Source: Anaerolineaceae bacterium 4572_78
GTDB taxonomy: Bacteria; Chloroflexota; Anaerolineae; 4572-78
DNA length: 49,921 nucleotides
Assembly: GCA_002084875.1 (NCBI GenBank)
Contig: NBMH01000003.1
Coordinates: 1 to 49,921 of the forward strand
Reading direction: 5' to 3'
Position numbers and translations under genes: made by a program. Shown here in pieces: positions 20,372-27,903 of this stretch. Under the pieces are notes generated by a model. The model was given only the letters and a program-made list of their open reading frames with translations, did not search any database and had not been told where the DNA came from. The stretch's first letter is position 1; each line of letters starts with the position of its first letter.

Positions 20372-20610
20372 TGAACGGTTCATCTTTTATCAGAAATGCA
20401 CCTTCTCATGAAGCCAGGCGTGCAGGTACTGTGGCATCACTCGGTACATTAGTTGAGATTTTAGCTATGCATGGTGATTGGTATAAAATACAAAGAACCG
20501 CTGGTAGTGAAACTGAAATTATCGAAATTACAGGTTGGGTACTCAAACGCTGGGTAACACCAATTCAGCCTATCCCTGACCGTTTAATTACTCCTACGGT
20601 GACACCATGA
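20359..20610 (+). pseudogene. SH3-like extracellular domain, C-terminal part of the preceding gene
   Basis: The frame encodes a bacterial SH3 (SH3b) domain: MNGSSFIRNAPSHEARRAG, GTLVEILAMHGDWYKI, ITGWVLKRWV. A second shift separates it from the linker; an extra T in the run at 20362-20364 would explain it, reading CCVGMMNGSS once removed. It is thus the end of the gene at 19184 rather than a separate protein. Its stop overlaps the next start (ATGA). Confidence 0.78.
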
Positions 20611-21425
20611 AAATTCCACAAACATTTTACACTGCTTTAGCCAGCTTAAACATAACTTATGCTGTCGTTGATGAGAACGAAACTATCATCGAACATGATA
20701 ATCAGTTTTCTTTTTGGGTTTCGAACCATTCTAGTAGTGTTATTGGTCATAACTTATTTGATATATTACCTGAACTCATTGGGCAAGAAAGCTTACTTGC
20801 AAAAGTGAAGCAAGGCAAAAAAGATTTTATTCGTTTGGAAAACATTAATCGTGTCAATACTCATGGGAATATTCGCTATCTCCGATTGACCATTATACCA
20901 ACCGAAATTGGGACTCGCAAATATTTAACTGTCTTTGTTAGTGACATGAGCGGCTTGGCTGAACATCTACAAAAACTCACGCAAAATCGAAATGAACTTG
21001 ACATGGCAAAACATCATCTGGCACGAGAGAAAAAGCATCTTGAAATTGCTAACAATGAATTACAAAGGCTAAATAATCGTTTCCAAGCAGAATTGATTAC
21101 GGCTCGGAAAATCCAGCAAAATTTTCTTCCACCTCCATATCCTAACTGGTCAGGATTGGATGTTGTGTGTTATAACAAATCTGCTAATCAAGTTGGTGGT
21201 GATTTTTATACCTATCATGCTTTTCCAAAAACAGATGAAATGCTAAGGCAATTTGCGATGATAATTGGAGATGTATCGGGTAAGGGCATGTCAGCGGCAT
21301 TATTAATGTCTGCCAGTATAGCGTCCCTGCAATCGGCTATGTCTCATGAAACTGACATATACCGTATATTATATCTTTTCAACCATTATATTACTGGAAT
21401 TGACAAAAGAATGGCAGTATCATGA
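20607..21425 (+). pseudogene. PAS-domain PP2C/SpoIIE phosphatase, N-terminal part
   Basis: Residues about 1-120 form a PAS sensor domain (YAVVDENETIIEHDNQF, then NVFDILPEL-like text), 125-165 a coiled coil, and 170 onward the SpoIIE/RsbU phosphatase domain (ARKIQQNFLPP, QVGGDFYTY, IIGDVSGKGMSAALLM). Such enzymes dephosphorylate anti-anti-sigma factors in partner-switching signalling. Homology stops near 21385-21410, where a middle stretch of the phosphatase domain is missing and the frame changes. It is translationally coupled to the SH3 gene. Confidence 0.88.
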
Positions 21426-21684
21426 AATACAAACGGAATTATCGGTAGGGGATATAGTGATTTTGAGTAGTGATGGGGTAGTCGAGGCTAAAAATACCTC
21501 TGAGGAAATTTTTGGATTTGAACGTTTTGAAAATACAATCGCAAACTTTCCTCAAACTACTTCAGAGTCATTTCTACAGTATCTAAAAAATGAAGTTGAT
21601 ACTTTTGTAGGAGATGCCGAAATTCATGATGATATAACAATTATGATTTTACAAATTTCACCTTGCACATTCAAGGATGTATAA
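21346..21684 (+). pseudogene. PP2C/SpoIIE phosphatase, C-terminal part
   Basis: From about 21405 the frame reads TKEWQYHEIQTELSVGDIVI, SSDGVVEAKN and GDAEIHDDITIMIL, the end of a SpoIIE phosphatase with its metal-binding Asp residues. The first ~20 codons are out-of-frame shadow of the upstream fragment. Compared with whole family members roughly 50-60 residues (the stretch with the NAGH/PP-type loop) are absent, so joining the fragments would still not give a complete enzyme. Confidence 0.85.
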
Positions 21685-21792
21685 CCTTGAAGACGATTAG
21701 ATGGGTGATAAATAACTTAAGAACCTATTTGCTTTATAGATTCGATTTTGTTAAACTGCTAGAACAGATTATTAATTTTGATGGAGGATTAC

Positions 21793-21993
21793 ATGGGAAT
21801 TTTTTTTCTTGATGAATCAGACTTGCCCTCAGGTGCAAGCAAAAGTGATGCTATAAAAGTCGTCCATGCATTACAGGGACTAGGTTGGGAAGTACAATAT
21901 GGTGATGGTAGTCCACGCTGGAAAGAAGGCGTAGACCCAAGTGAACATGGCGAGTTTGAAAGTGAACTTGCTGGATGTATAAGTAATATATGA
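21793..21993 (+). CDS. Small hypothetical protein (66 aa)
   Basis: The start chosen is the ATG at 21793, which has a GGAGG site 6 bases upstream; the earlier in-frame ATG at 21778 lacks one. The sequence (MGIFFLDESDLPSGASKSDA) is acidic with a Trp-containing amphipathic region and ends in SNI. I do not recognise a family. It stands alone between the broken phosphatase gene and the esterase. Confidence 0.5.
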   Translation: MGIFFLDESDLPSGASKSDAIKVVHALQGLGWEVQYGDGSPRWKEGVDPSEHGEFESELAGCISNI

Positions 21994-22088
21994 TAATATA
22001 TTCATACATGTTAAATTTCAAAATTATGTCCAACCATTGGCACTTTTTCCGTTTTTGTATATAATTACAAAATATATTTAGAAGTGCG

Positions 22089-22165
22089 AGGCTGAAACCA
22101 CCGCACTAGAAGAACATCGTCGTTATCTAAACAATGCTGTTCTTTTGGCATGATGGCTTCAGCCT
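22089..22165 (+). other. Nested inverted repeats upstream of the esterase gene
   Basis: Arms aggctgaa (22089-22096) and ttcagcct (22158-22165) enclose agaaca (22111-22116) and tgttct (22138-22143). This could be a structured 5' leader or small RNA; no known riboswitch is recognised. Nothing else is visible in 21994-22240. Confidence 0.3.
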
Positions 22166-22240
22166 TATTATTTTGTGTTAACTATCAACTCTCTTATAGA
22201 ATGGCAAAGTCATGCTTTGTCTTATCAAAAGGAATGTATA

Positions 22241-23083
22241 ATGACTTGGCAAGATTATGGTGAAGTTAAGGGCGATAAAAATCACACTGTTGTCGGAAAC
22301 TTAAAAATTTTACAAAACTTATGGTCTCCTCAGCTAGAAAATAAACGAGATATATTGGTACTTCTTCCTCCATCATACAATGAGAATGATAAGCGGTACC
22401 CTGTGCTTTACATGCATGACGGACAAAATCTTTTTGACCAATATACCAGTTATGTTGGTGAGTGGTATGTGGATGAAAGCGTACTAGAATTGAGCAAGGA
22501 TGGTGTTGAAGCTATTGTTGTTGGTATTCCCAACATCGGCATTAAACGCCTTGATGAATACAGCCCGTTTATTCATGAAGATTATGGTGGCGGTCAGGGA
22601 GATGATTATTTAACCTTTATCGTAGAGACCATCAAGCCATGCATTGACAATGATTTTCGTACCATGTCCGACAAAAAATATACTGGCATTATGGGCTCAT
22701 CTATGGGCGGGTTGATTAGTTTGTACGCTTTTTTCCGTTATCCAAAAGTGTTTGGTTTTACTGGAGTGATGAGTCCATCTCTTTGGTTTGCAAATCAAGC
22801 CATTATATCGTATATTCAAAATGTCTCTTACGCATCAGGTAAAATTTATCTGGATTGCGGTACACAAGAATATCGTAACTGGGGTAGTTTTATTAAAAAT
22901 GTCCGTTCTGAAAACTATGTCAATAAATTAGAAGAAACATGTGGCATCTTACGTGAAAAAGGTTATGCAGATGGTAAAACATTGCTTTTCATCGTAGATG
23001 AAGGTGCGGGACATAGTGAATCAGCCTGGGCGAGTCGTTTTCCTGATGCCTTGCGTTTTTTCTTGAATGGACATAGAGTTTAG
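22241..23083 (+). CDS. Putative esterase, alpha/beta hydrolase (esterase D/Fes-like)
   Basis: 280 residues from the ATG at 22241, which has AAAAGGA 8 bases upstream; the longer GTG-initiated frame (22175) has no site. It has LVLLPPSYNENDKRYPVLYM, HDGQNLFD, and the nucleophile elbow GSSMGG, with a later Asp and a terminal His (AGHSESAW), as in PF00756 esterases. There is no signal peptide, so it acts in the cytoplasm. Its substrate could be a formylglutathione-, siderophore- or acetyl-ester type and cannot be chosen here. Confidence 0.88.
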   Translation: MTWQDYGEVKGDKNHTVVGNLKILQNLWSPQLENKRDILVLLPPSYNENDKRYPVLYMHDGQNLFDQYTSYVGEWYVDESVLELSKDGVEAIVVGIPNIGIKRLDEYSPFIHEDYGGGQGDDYLTFIVETIKPCIDNDFRTMSDKKYTGIMGSSMGGLISLYAFFRYPKVFGFTGVMSPSLWFANQAIISYIQNVSYASGKIYLDCGTQEYRNWGSFIKNVRSENYVNKLEETCGILREKGYADGKTLLFIVDEGAGHSESAWASRFPDALRFFLNGHRV

Positions 23084-23228
23084 TGGTTTAGGAGTTAGGA
23101 TCGAGAATTAATACCTAGGCAGGGTTTATAATTAAAAATTAATCCCTACGCTAATATGCCAATTTGCTATTTCTTCTTATGTTAGCTATAATAACTGTAG
23201 TCATTTTAGCATGGATTAAGGAGGTTTT

Positions 23229-23939
23229 ATGACTGTTCCAATGACACAACCGAGCGTTGCCGTTCCGTTTGCAGAGCCTGTTGTTCCTACTAAAACTTAT
23301 GGCGTACCTACCTTTTACTACAATAAAAGGACTTGCTACAATAACAAAATCTATAACGGACAAATTCGTGGGACTGATTTACCTTACAAGGATGGTGTAC
23401 CTTTGGAATCTGATTGGCACTTGCATGCAATGATGTTACTTATTCGTATCCTAGCTTATTGCTGGCGACACCGCACCAATTTTTATGTCGGCGGCAATAT
23501 GTTTGTTTATTTTGACCCATATCAACAAAAAAGACGTAACTTCCGAGGACCCGATTTTTTTGTGGTCAAAGGAGTGAAAAACCAACGTGCTCGTAATTCG
23601 TGGGTAGTTTGGGAAGAAGACATGCTAACCCCAGATGTGGTCATTGAATTGGCTTCACCGAGTACGGCCACATTTGATGTGACAGGCAAAAAAGACATTT
23701 ATGAACAAATCCTACAAACCTCCAATTACTTCACCTACAATCCAAAGACAGGTGAGTTGAAGGGCTGGGAGTTGATAAATGTAATCTATGTGGCGTTAGT
23801 TCCCAATGCACAAGGCTGGTTATGGAGTGATGAATTGGGTTTGTGGATAGGAGTGGTAGATATGCTACCGACAAGAGAAGAGGCTGAGACTCAACGGGCT
23901 GAACAGGAACGCATGCGGTATTGCGTTTCTTTGATGTAA
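23229..23939 (+). pseudogene. Uma2-family (DUF820) protein, N-terminal part with scrambled end
   Basis: It starts at an ATG with AAGGAGG 4 bases upstream. The body is a Uma2 PD-(D/E)XK-like nuclease fold (MLLIRILAYCWRH, FRGPDFFVVKGV, TPDVVIELASPSTA). Near the end, the expected sequence between LGLWIGVV and VLRFFDVNGN is replaced by a copy of a downstream segment, which changes the frame and stops it. Uma2 proteins are abundant, poorly understood predicted nucleases in Cyanobacteria and Chloroflexota. Confidence 0.86.
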
Positions 23940-24076
23940 ATGGAAACATGCTACCGACAAGAGAAGAGGCTGAGACTCAACGGGCTGAACAGGAACGCAT
24001 GCGTGCAGATAAAGAACGCATGCGGGCTGAACAGGAACGCATGCGGGCTGAACAAGAACGCATGCGGGCTGAACAG
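23862..24076 (+). repeat. 56-bp direct repeat (offset 86) and three 21-bp tandem units
   Basis: An identical 56-bp segment starting atgctaccgacaagagaaga occurs at 23862-23917 and 23948-24003. It is followed by three nearly identical 21-bp units (gaacgcatgcgggctgaac plus 2) at 24014-24076 encoding the RAEQERM coiled-coil repeat. The 86-bp offset is not a multiple of three and breaks the Uma2 gene. Confidence 0.92.
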
Positions 24077-24193
24077 GCTACTGAAAAAACCCTTCAAGAA
24101 ACTGCACACCGCATGTTGAAATCACCGGGCTTTCACCCGATGAAATTGCTAAACTATAACACGACATGTTATGGTATCAAATTTAAGCCATGA
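23921..24193 (+). pseudogene. Uma2-family protein, C-terminal coiled-coil part
   Basis: The frame holds the normal Uma2 tail: FFDVNGNMLPTREEAETQR, then an RAEQERM heptad-like coiled coil. It lacks its own convincing ribosome site and is read as the end of the gene starting at 23229. Confidence 0.8.
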
Positions 24194-24268
24194 TTTGCTT
24201 GGGTTAGTGAGTTTGGAGTGTGCAATCTTTTGCACTCCTATATTCTAAATTATAAAGAGGTAAAAACA

Positions 24269-25207
24269 ATGACATTAAAAGTAGGTTTATTAGTTGGCAT
24301 GGAGTGGTCGTTTCCGCCCGCCTTCATCAATGAAGTAAACAATCGCGATGAAGGCGTGATAGCTGAATATGTGAAGTTGGGTGGTACATCGATGGAAGAA
24401 GTCCCCCCATATCGTGTCATTATTGACCGTATTTCACATGAAGTACCTTATTATCGTTCATATTTAAAATTTGCTGTCGTTCAAGGGGTGCAAGTTATTA
24501 ACAATCCCTTTATGTGGACAGCAGATGACAAATTTTTCGAGTCGGCACTAGCTACCAAGTTAGGTGTTGCTCATCCGAAAACACTTGTTCTGCCTAATAA
24601 AGAGTATATTCCTGATATCAACCTTGACAAAAGTTTGAGAAATCTTATATATCCACTTGATTGGCAACATGTGATAAGTTATGTTGGTATGCCATGCGTG
24701 TTGAAGGATGCCCATGGCGGCGGTTGGCGTGATGTTCATGTTTGCCATAGCATGGATGAGGTCATCCATCATTATAATAATTCAGGTCTGAAAACCATGA
24801 TTTTGCAAGAGTTCATCGAATGGGATCATTATGTGCGATGCATTTGCTTGGGACAAGAAGAAGTTTTGCCCATCAAATATGACCCCCATGAACGAAAATA
24901 TCATGTTGACCACGAACACATGAGTCATGAATTAGGGCGACGTGTAGTTGATGATTCATTAAAATTAGTCAGAGCGTTGGGCTATGATATGAATAGCGTT
25001 GAGTGGGCTGTTCGTGATGGTATTCCTTATGCACTTGACTTTATGAACCCTGCTCCTGATTTTGACATTAACTCACTCGGCGAATTTTATTATAATTGGT
25101 CATTAAAGCATATGGCTGACTTGGTTATTCGCTTGGCAAAGAATCCACGTCCACAACGAAAATTGTTGAATTGGTCTACATTCTTTACATCAACGCAACA
25201 AAATTAG
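24269..25207 (+). CDS. RimK-like ATP-grasp ligase
   Basis: 312 residues from the ATG at 24269, preceded by AAAGAGG (the frame is open upstream but has no ribosome site). It has the ATP-grasp pattern: a KxF-like loop (ADDKFFESALATKLG), a glycine-rich ATP loop (PCVLKDAHGGGWRDVHV), the hinge ILQEFIEW, and the metal-ligand segment YALDFMNPAPDFD. Enzymes of this class activate a carboxylate as acyl-phosphate and join it to an amine. It stands before a second, circularly permuted ATP-grasp protein, suggesting they build one amide-linked product; substrate unknown. Confidence 0.88.
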   Translation: MTLKVGLLVGMEWSFPPAFINEVNNRDEGVIAEYVKLGGTSMEEVPPYRVIIDRISHEVPYYRSYLKFAVVQGVQVINNPFMWTADDKFFESALATKLGVAHPKTLVLPNKEYIPDINLDKSLRNLIYPLDWQHVISYVGMPCVLKDAHGGGWRDVHVCHSMDEVIHHYNNSGLKTMILQEFIEWDHYVRCICLGQEEVLPIKYDPHERKYHVDHEHMSHELGRRVVDDSLKLVRALGYDMNSVEWAVRDGIPYALDFMNPAPDFDINSLGEFYYNWSLKHMADLVIRLAKNPRPQRKLLNWSTFFTSTQQN

Positions 25208-25254
25208 CATGTTGATGACATTACGCATTTATATATTTTAGCACCTATACAACG

Positions 25255-25294
25255 ATGGGGTAGGCATGACCGTTTTCTACCCCATTCCGTTTTT
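25255..25294 (+). terminator. Possible rho-independent terminator
   Basis: Stem atggggtag (25255-25263) with ctaccccat (25277-25285), a 13-nt loop, then tccgttttt. It lies 48 bp after the ATP-grasp stop in a 222-bp gap, so the second ligase may have its own promoter. Confidence 0.45.
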
Positions 25295-25429
25295 ATCACG
25301 CATGACATTCGGTAGCACGGTCGCTTCAACGCAACTATAAATTGCGGCTACGGGACTGTCTAGAACAGGCAAAATGTTTGTTCTACATGTTAGGAAAATT
25401 AATAATAAGATTTATCAGGAGACACCGCC

Positions 25430-26782
25430 ATGATTCCAGATTATATAAAAATGTATCATGATTTACTCACCGATGATGTTGCCATTAATTCTCAAATTCG
25501 GTTAGATGAGCAACAACATAGACGGGGACTTTTTTTTGGTGATAGGGCTCTTTGTACTGTTTTACGTCCCCGATTTTTAACCACATCTCAATACGAGTTC
25601 ATTCAATACAGCACTCGCATGCTTCTCAAAGCATTTCACAAAATCCATCATGTGGCAATGCAAAATGCGGAATTTCGTAAACAGTTTAAATTGCTAGATT
25701 GGGAAGAACGGTTAATGCACTATCATCCTGGTTATACCCCACCTGCTCCCATCTCACGGCTGGATACATTCTATATCCCTGAACGAAATTCGATGAAGAT
25801 TACAGAATATAACGCCGAGACACCAGCCGCTCCTGCTTATAACGACGTTATTAGTGATGTGTTCTTTTCAATGCCTATTATGCGTAGGTTCATGCGGTAT
25901 TACAATGTCTATGCTTTACCTGCAAGGCATGGTGTCTTGCAAGTACTGCTTGATTGTTATCAAGAATGGGATGGTGGAAACTTTCGTAAGCCGCGAATCG
26001 CTATCTTAGATTGGGAGAACGTTCCAACTTACAGCGAGTTTGTTCTCTTTGAACGTTATTTCCATGAGCAGGGTTTAGAATGTGTCATCGCTGACCCGAA
26101 CAAAGTGGATTATCATCGTGGGAAACTGTACTACGGTAAATTTAAGATTGACCTCATTTTCAAGCGTGTTCTCATTTCGGAGTTAATAGAACGGCAAGGT
26201 TGGCAAAGTCCTGTAGTACAAGCAGTATTGGATAATGCCGTGTGCATGGTCAATCATTTTGTTTGTAAACTCATGTACAAAAAATGTAGTCTTGCTGTCT
26301 TAAGTGATGAACGAAACGCCTATTTGTTTAATCATTATGAACATCAAGTTATTGATGCTCATGTTCCATGGACACGAACCGTTGAGGAACGCAAAACTAC
26401 CTATCATAATTTACCTGTTGACCTTATCCCATTCATCGCCGCAAATCGTGATAAATTGGTACTCAAACCGAATGATGATTATGGAGGACGAGGTATTGTA
26501 CTCGGTTGGACAGTTGACATCACTGAATGGGAAAGATCTATTCGACATGCATTAGTTAATCCTTATATCGTTCAAGAACGAATACCAATTCCACAAGAAC
26601 CTTATCCAAGCCTCATTGATGGCAAATTAGAAATTTTTGACCGTTGGGTAGATACGAACCCATTTATTTTTTATGGTGATACGGTTTATGGTTGTCTAAC
26701 CAGATTAGCAACCACAGAACTATTGAATGTAACAGCTGGTGGTGGCTCAACCGCCTCCACATTTTTGGTTGAAAGACGATAA
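25430..26782 (+). CDS. Circularly permuted ATP-grasp type 2 protein
   Basis: 450 residues. The order of motifs is that of the DUF404/407 and glutathionylspermidine-synthase-like permuted ATP-grasp: KITEYNAETPAAPAYND in the first third, RIAILDWENVPTYSE in the middle, then the ATP loop DKLVLKPNDDYGGRGIVLGW, VQERI and a Gly-rich end TAGGGSTASTFLV. It is a predicted peptide/amide-bond ligase. A CAGGAGA site precedes the ATG. Its pairing with a RimK-like ligase and YjbQ on one strand argues for a shared pathway. Confidence 0.87.
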   Translation: MIPDYIKMYHDLLTDDVAINSQIRLDEQQHRRGLFFGDRALCTVLRPRFLTTSQYEFIQYSTRMLLKAFHKIHHVAMQNAEFRKQFKLLDWEERLMHYHPGYTPPAPISRLDTFYIPERNSMKITEYNAETPAAPAYNDVISDVFFSMPIMRRFMRYYNVYALPARHGVLQVLLDCYQEWDGGNFRKPRIAILDWENVPTYSEFVLFERYFHEQGLECVIADPNKVDYHRGKLYYGKFKIDLIFKRVLISELIERQGWQSPVVQAVLDNAVCMVNHFVCKLMYKKCSLAVLSDERNAYLFNHYEHQVIDAHVPWTRTVEERKTTYHNLPVDLIPFIAANRDKLVLKPNDDYGGRGIVLGWTVDITEWERSIRHALVNPYIVQERIPIPQEPYPSLIDGKLEIFDRWVDTNPFIFYGDTVYGCLTRLATTELLNVTAGGGSTASTFLVERR

Positions 26783-26850
26783 ATCATCCTACTCCCCTCT
26801 CTTTCAAGGGGAAGGGTCGGGGGTGGGGTATTACAGGAGTATTAATAACT

Positions 26851-27276
26851 ATGCGAAAAATTAACATTAAAACAAATTTCCATCAAGAGTTTGTGGACAT
26901 TACATCAAAAATTGCCGAACTAGTCGACGAATCAGATGTAAGAAACGGATTATGCCATCTATTTTGTCCTCACACGACAGGAGGTATCATCTTTAATGAA
27001 AATTGTGACCCTGATGTCTGTTATGATATAGGTATCGTTTTTGATGTGCTTGCTCCCCAACGACCTGATTTTCGCCATTCGGAGGGAAACAGTCCTGGTC
27101 ACATTAAAACCAGTTTGGTGGGCAGTGACCACACTCTGTTTATTGAAAATGGTAAATTGGTTTTAGGTAGGTGGCAAGGTGTCTTTTTTGCTGAATTTGA
27201 TGGACCTCGTAGCCGACAATTGTTTGTGAAAATTGTAGGTGATGCCGCTAATTATGCGGTTAAAAGTAGGAAATAA
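26851..27276 (+). CDS. yjbQ: YjbQ/UPF0047 family protein
   Basis: 141 residues with the family signature: NGLCHLFCPHTTGGIIFNE, CDPDV, GNSPGHIKTSLVGS and a C-terminal GRWQGVFFAEFDGPRSRQL. Family members have reported secondary thiamine-phosphate synthase activity; the real role is uncertain. It follows the permuted ATP-grasp gene by 68 bp and ends 1 bp before the next start. Confidence 0.93.
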   Translation: MRKINIKTNFHQEFVDITSKIAELVDESDVRNGLCHLFCPHTTGGIIFNENCDPDVCYDIGIVFDVLAPQRPDFRHSEGNSPGHIKTSLVGSDHTLFIENGKLVLGRWQGVFFAEFDGPRSRQLFVKIVGDAANYAVKSRK

Positions 27277-27277
27277 C

Positions 27278-27880
27278 ATGGCTTACAGTGATTTTTCTTT
27301 AGAGAAAGTCAAACACCAATTCAACCTTGTTCAAAAAACAATTGATTTGTTTCCCGACGAAACTTCTATCCATCCTAGCGATTGGTTGAAACAGACATTG
27401 AGTATGGGGCTTGATTTAACTGTAATTTCGTCAAGCGAAAAAGCACGTGGTGAACTTTTGGTAATGCCAATTTTGCTAGAGTTGCGTCATCATAACAACA
27501 ATTCATTTGCTATTTACTCTGGAACAACATTGGATGCAGATAATCAGCAAGGTTTGAATGGTGAATGTGATTTTGTTTTAACCATAGGTGAAGTTGCACA
27601 TGCTATTACAACACCAATATTTTCTCTTGTTGAAACAAAAAAGAAAGATATTGATGGTTATTTTGGTCAATGTGTTGCTCAAATGATGGGAGCTAGATTC
27701 TATAATCAACAACAAGGAAACAACATTACAACAATTTATGGCTGTATTACCACAGGTGACGATTGGCAATTTTTAAAGTTGGAGGATGACACTATCTTCA
27801 TTGACCGCAAATATTATGCCTTACACCCTGTTGAACGATTGTTAGGTGTTTTGCAAAGAGTCGTAGAAACTTATTTGTAG
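27278..27880 (+). CDS. PD-(D/E)XK-like predicted nuclease-fold protein
   Basis: 200 residues from the ATG at 27278 with AGTAGGAAA upstream. A potential PD-(D/E)XK core is ELLVMPILLEL, LNGECDFVL and SLVETKKKD followed by Gly-rich QCVAQMMGA. Similar solitary proteins are frequent in Cyanobacteria and Chloroflexota and are of unknown function. It lies in the middle of the plus-strand operon-like run, but its association may be incidental. Confidence 0.62.
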   Translation: MAYSDFSLEKVKHQFNLVQKTIDLFPDETSIHPSDWLKQTLSMGLDLTVISSSEKARGELLVMPILLELRHHNNNSFAIYSGTTLDADNQQGLNGECDFVLTIGEVAHAITTPIFSLVETKKKDIDGYFGQCVAQMMGARFYNQQQGNNITTIYGCITTGDDWQFLKLEDDTIFIDRKYYALHPVERLLGVLQRVVETYL

Positions 27881-27903
27881 AAAATCATTTTAAAAGGATT
27901 ATC

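Noticed and set aside
25208..25429. tRNA or riboswitch in the gap between the ATP-grasp genes
   Set aside because: No cloverleaf, CCA end or known aptamer core could be seen; only the terminator-like hairpin at 25255 is supported.
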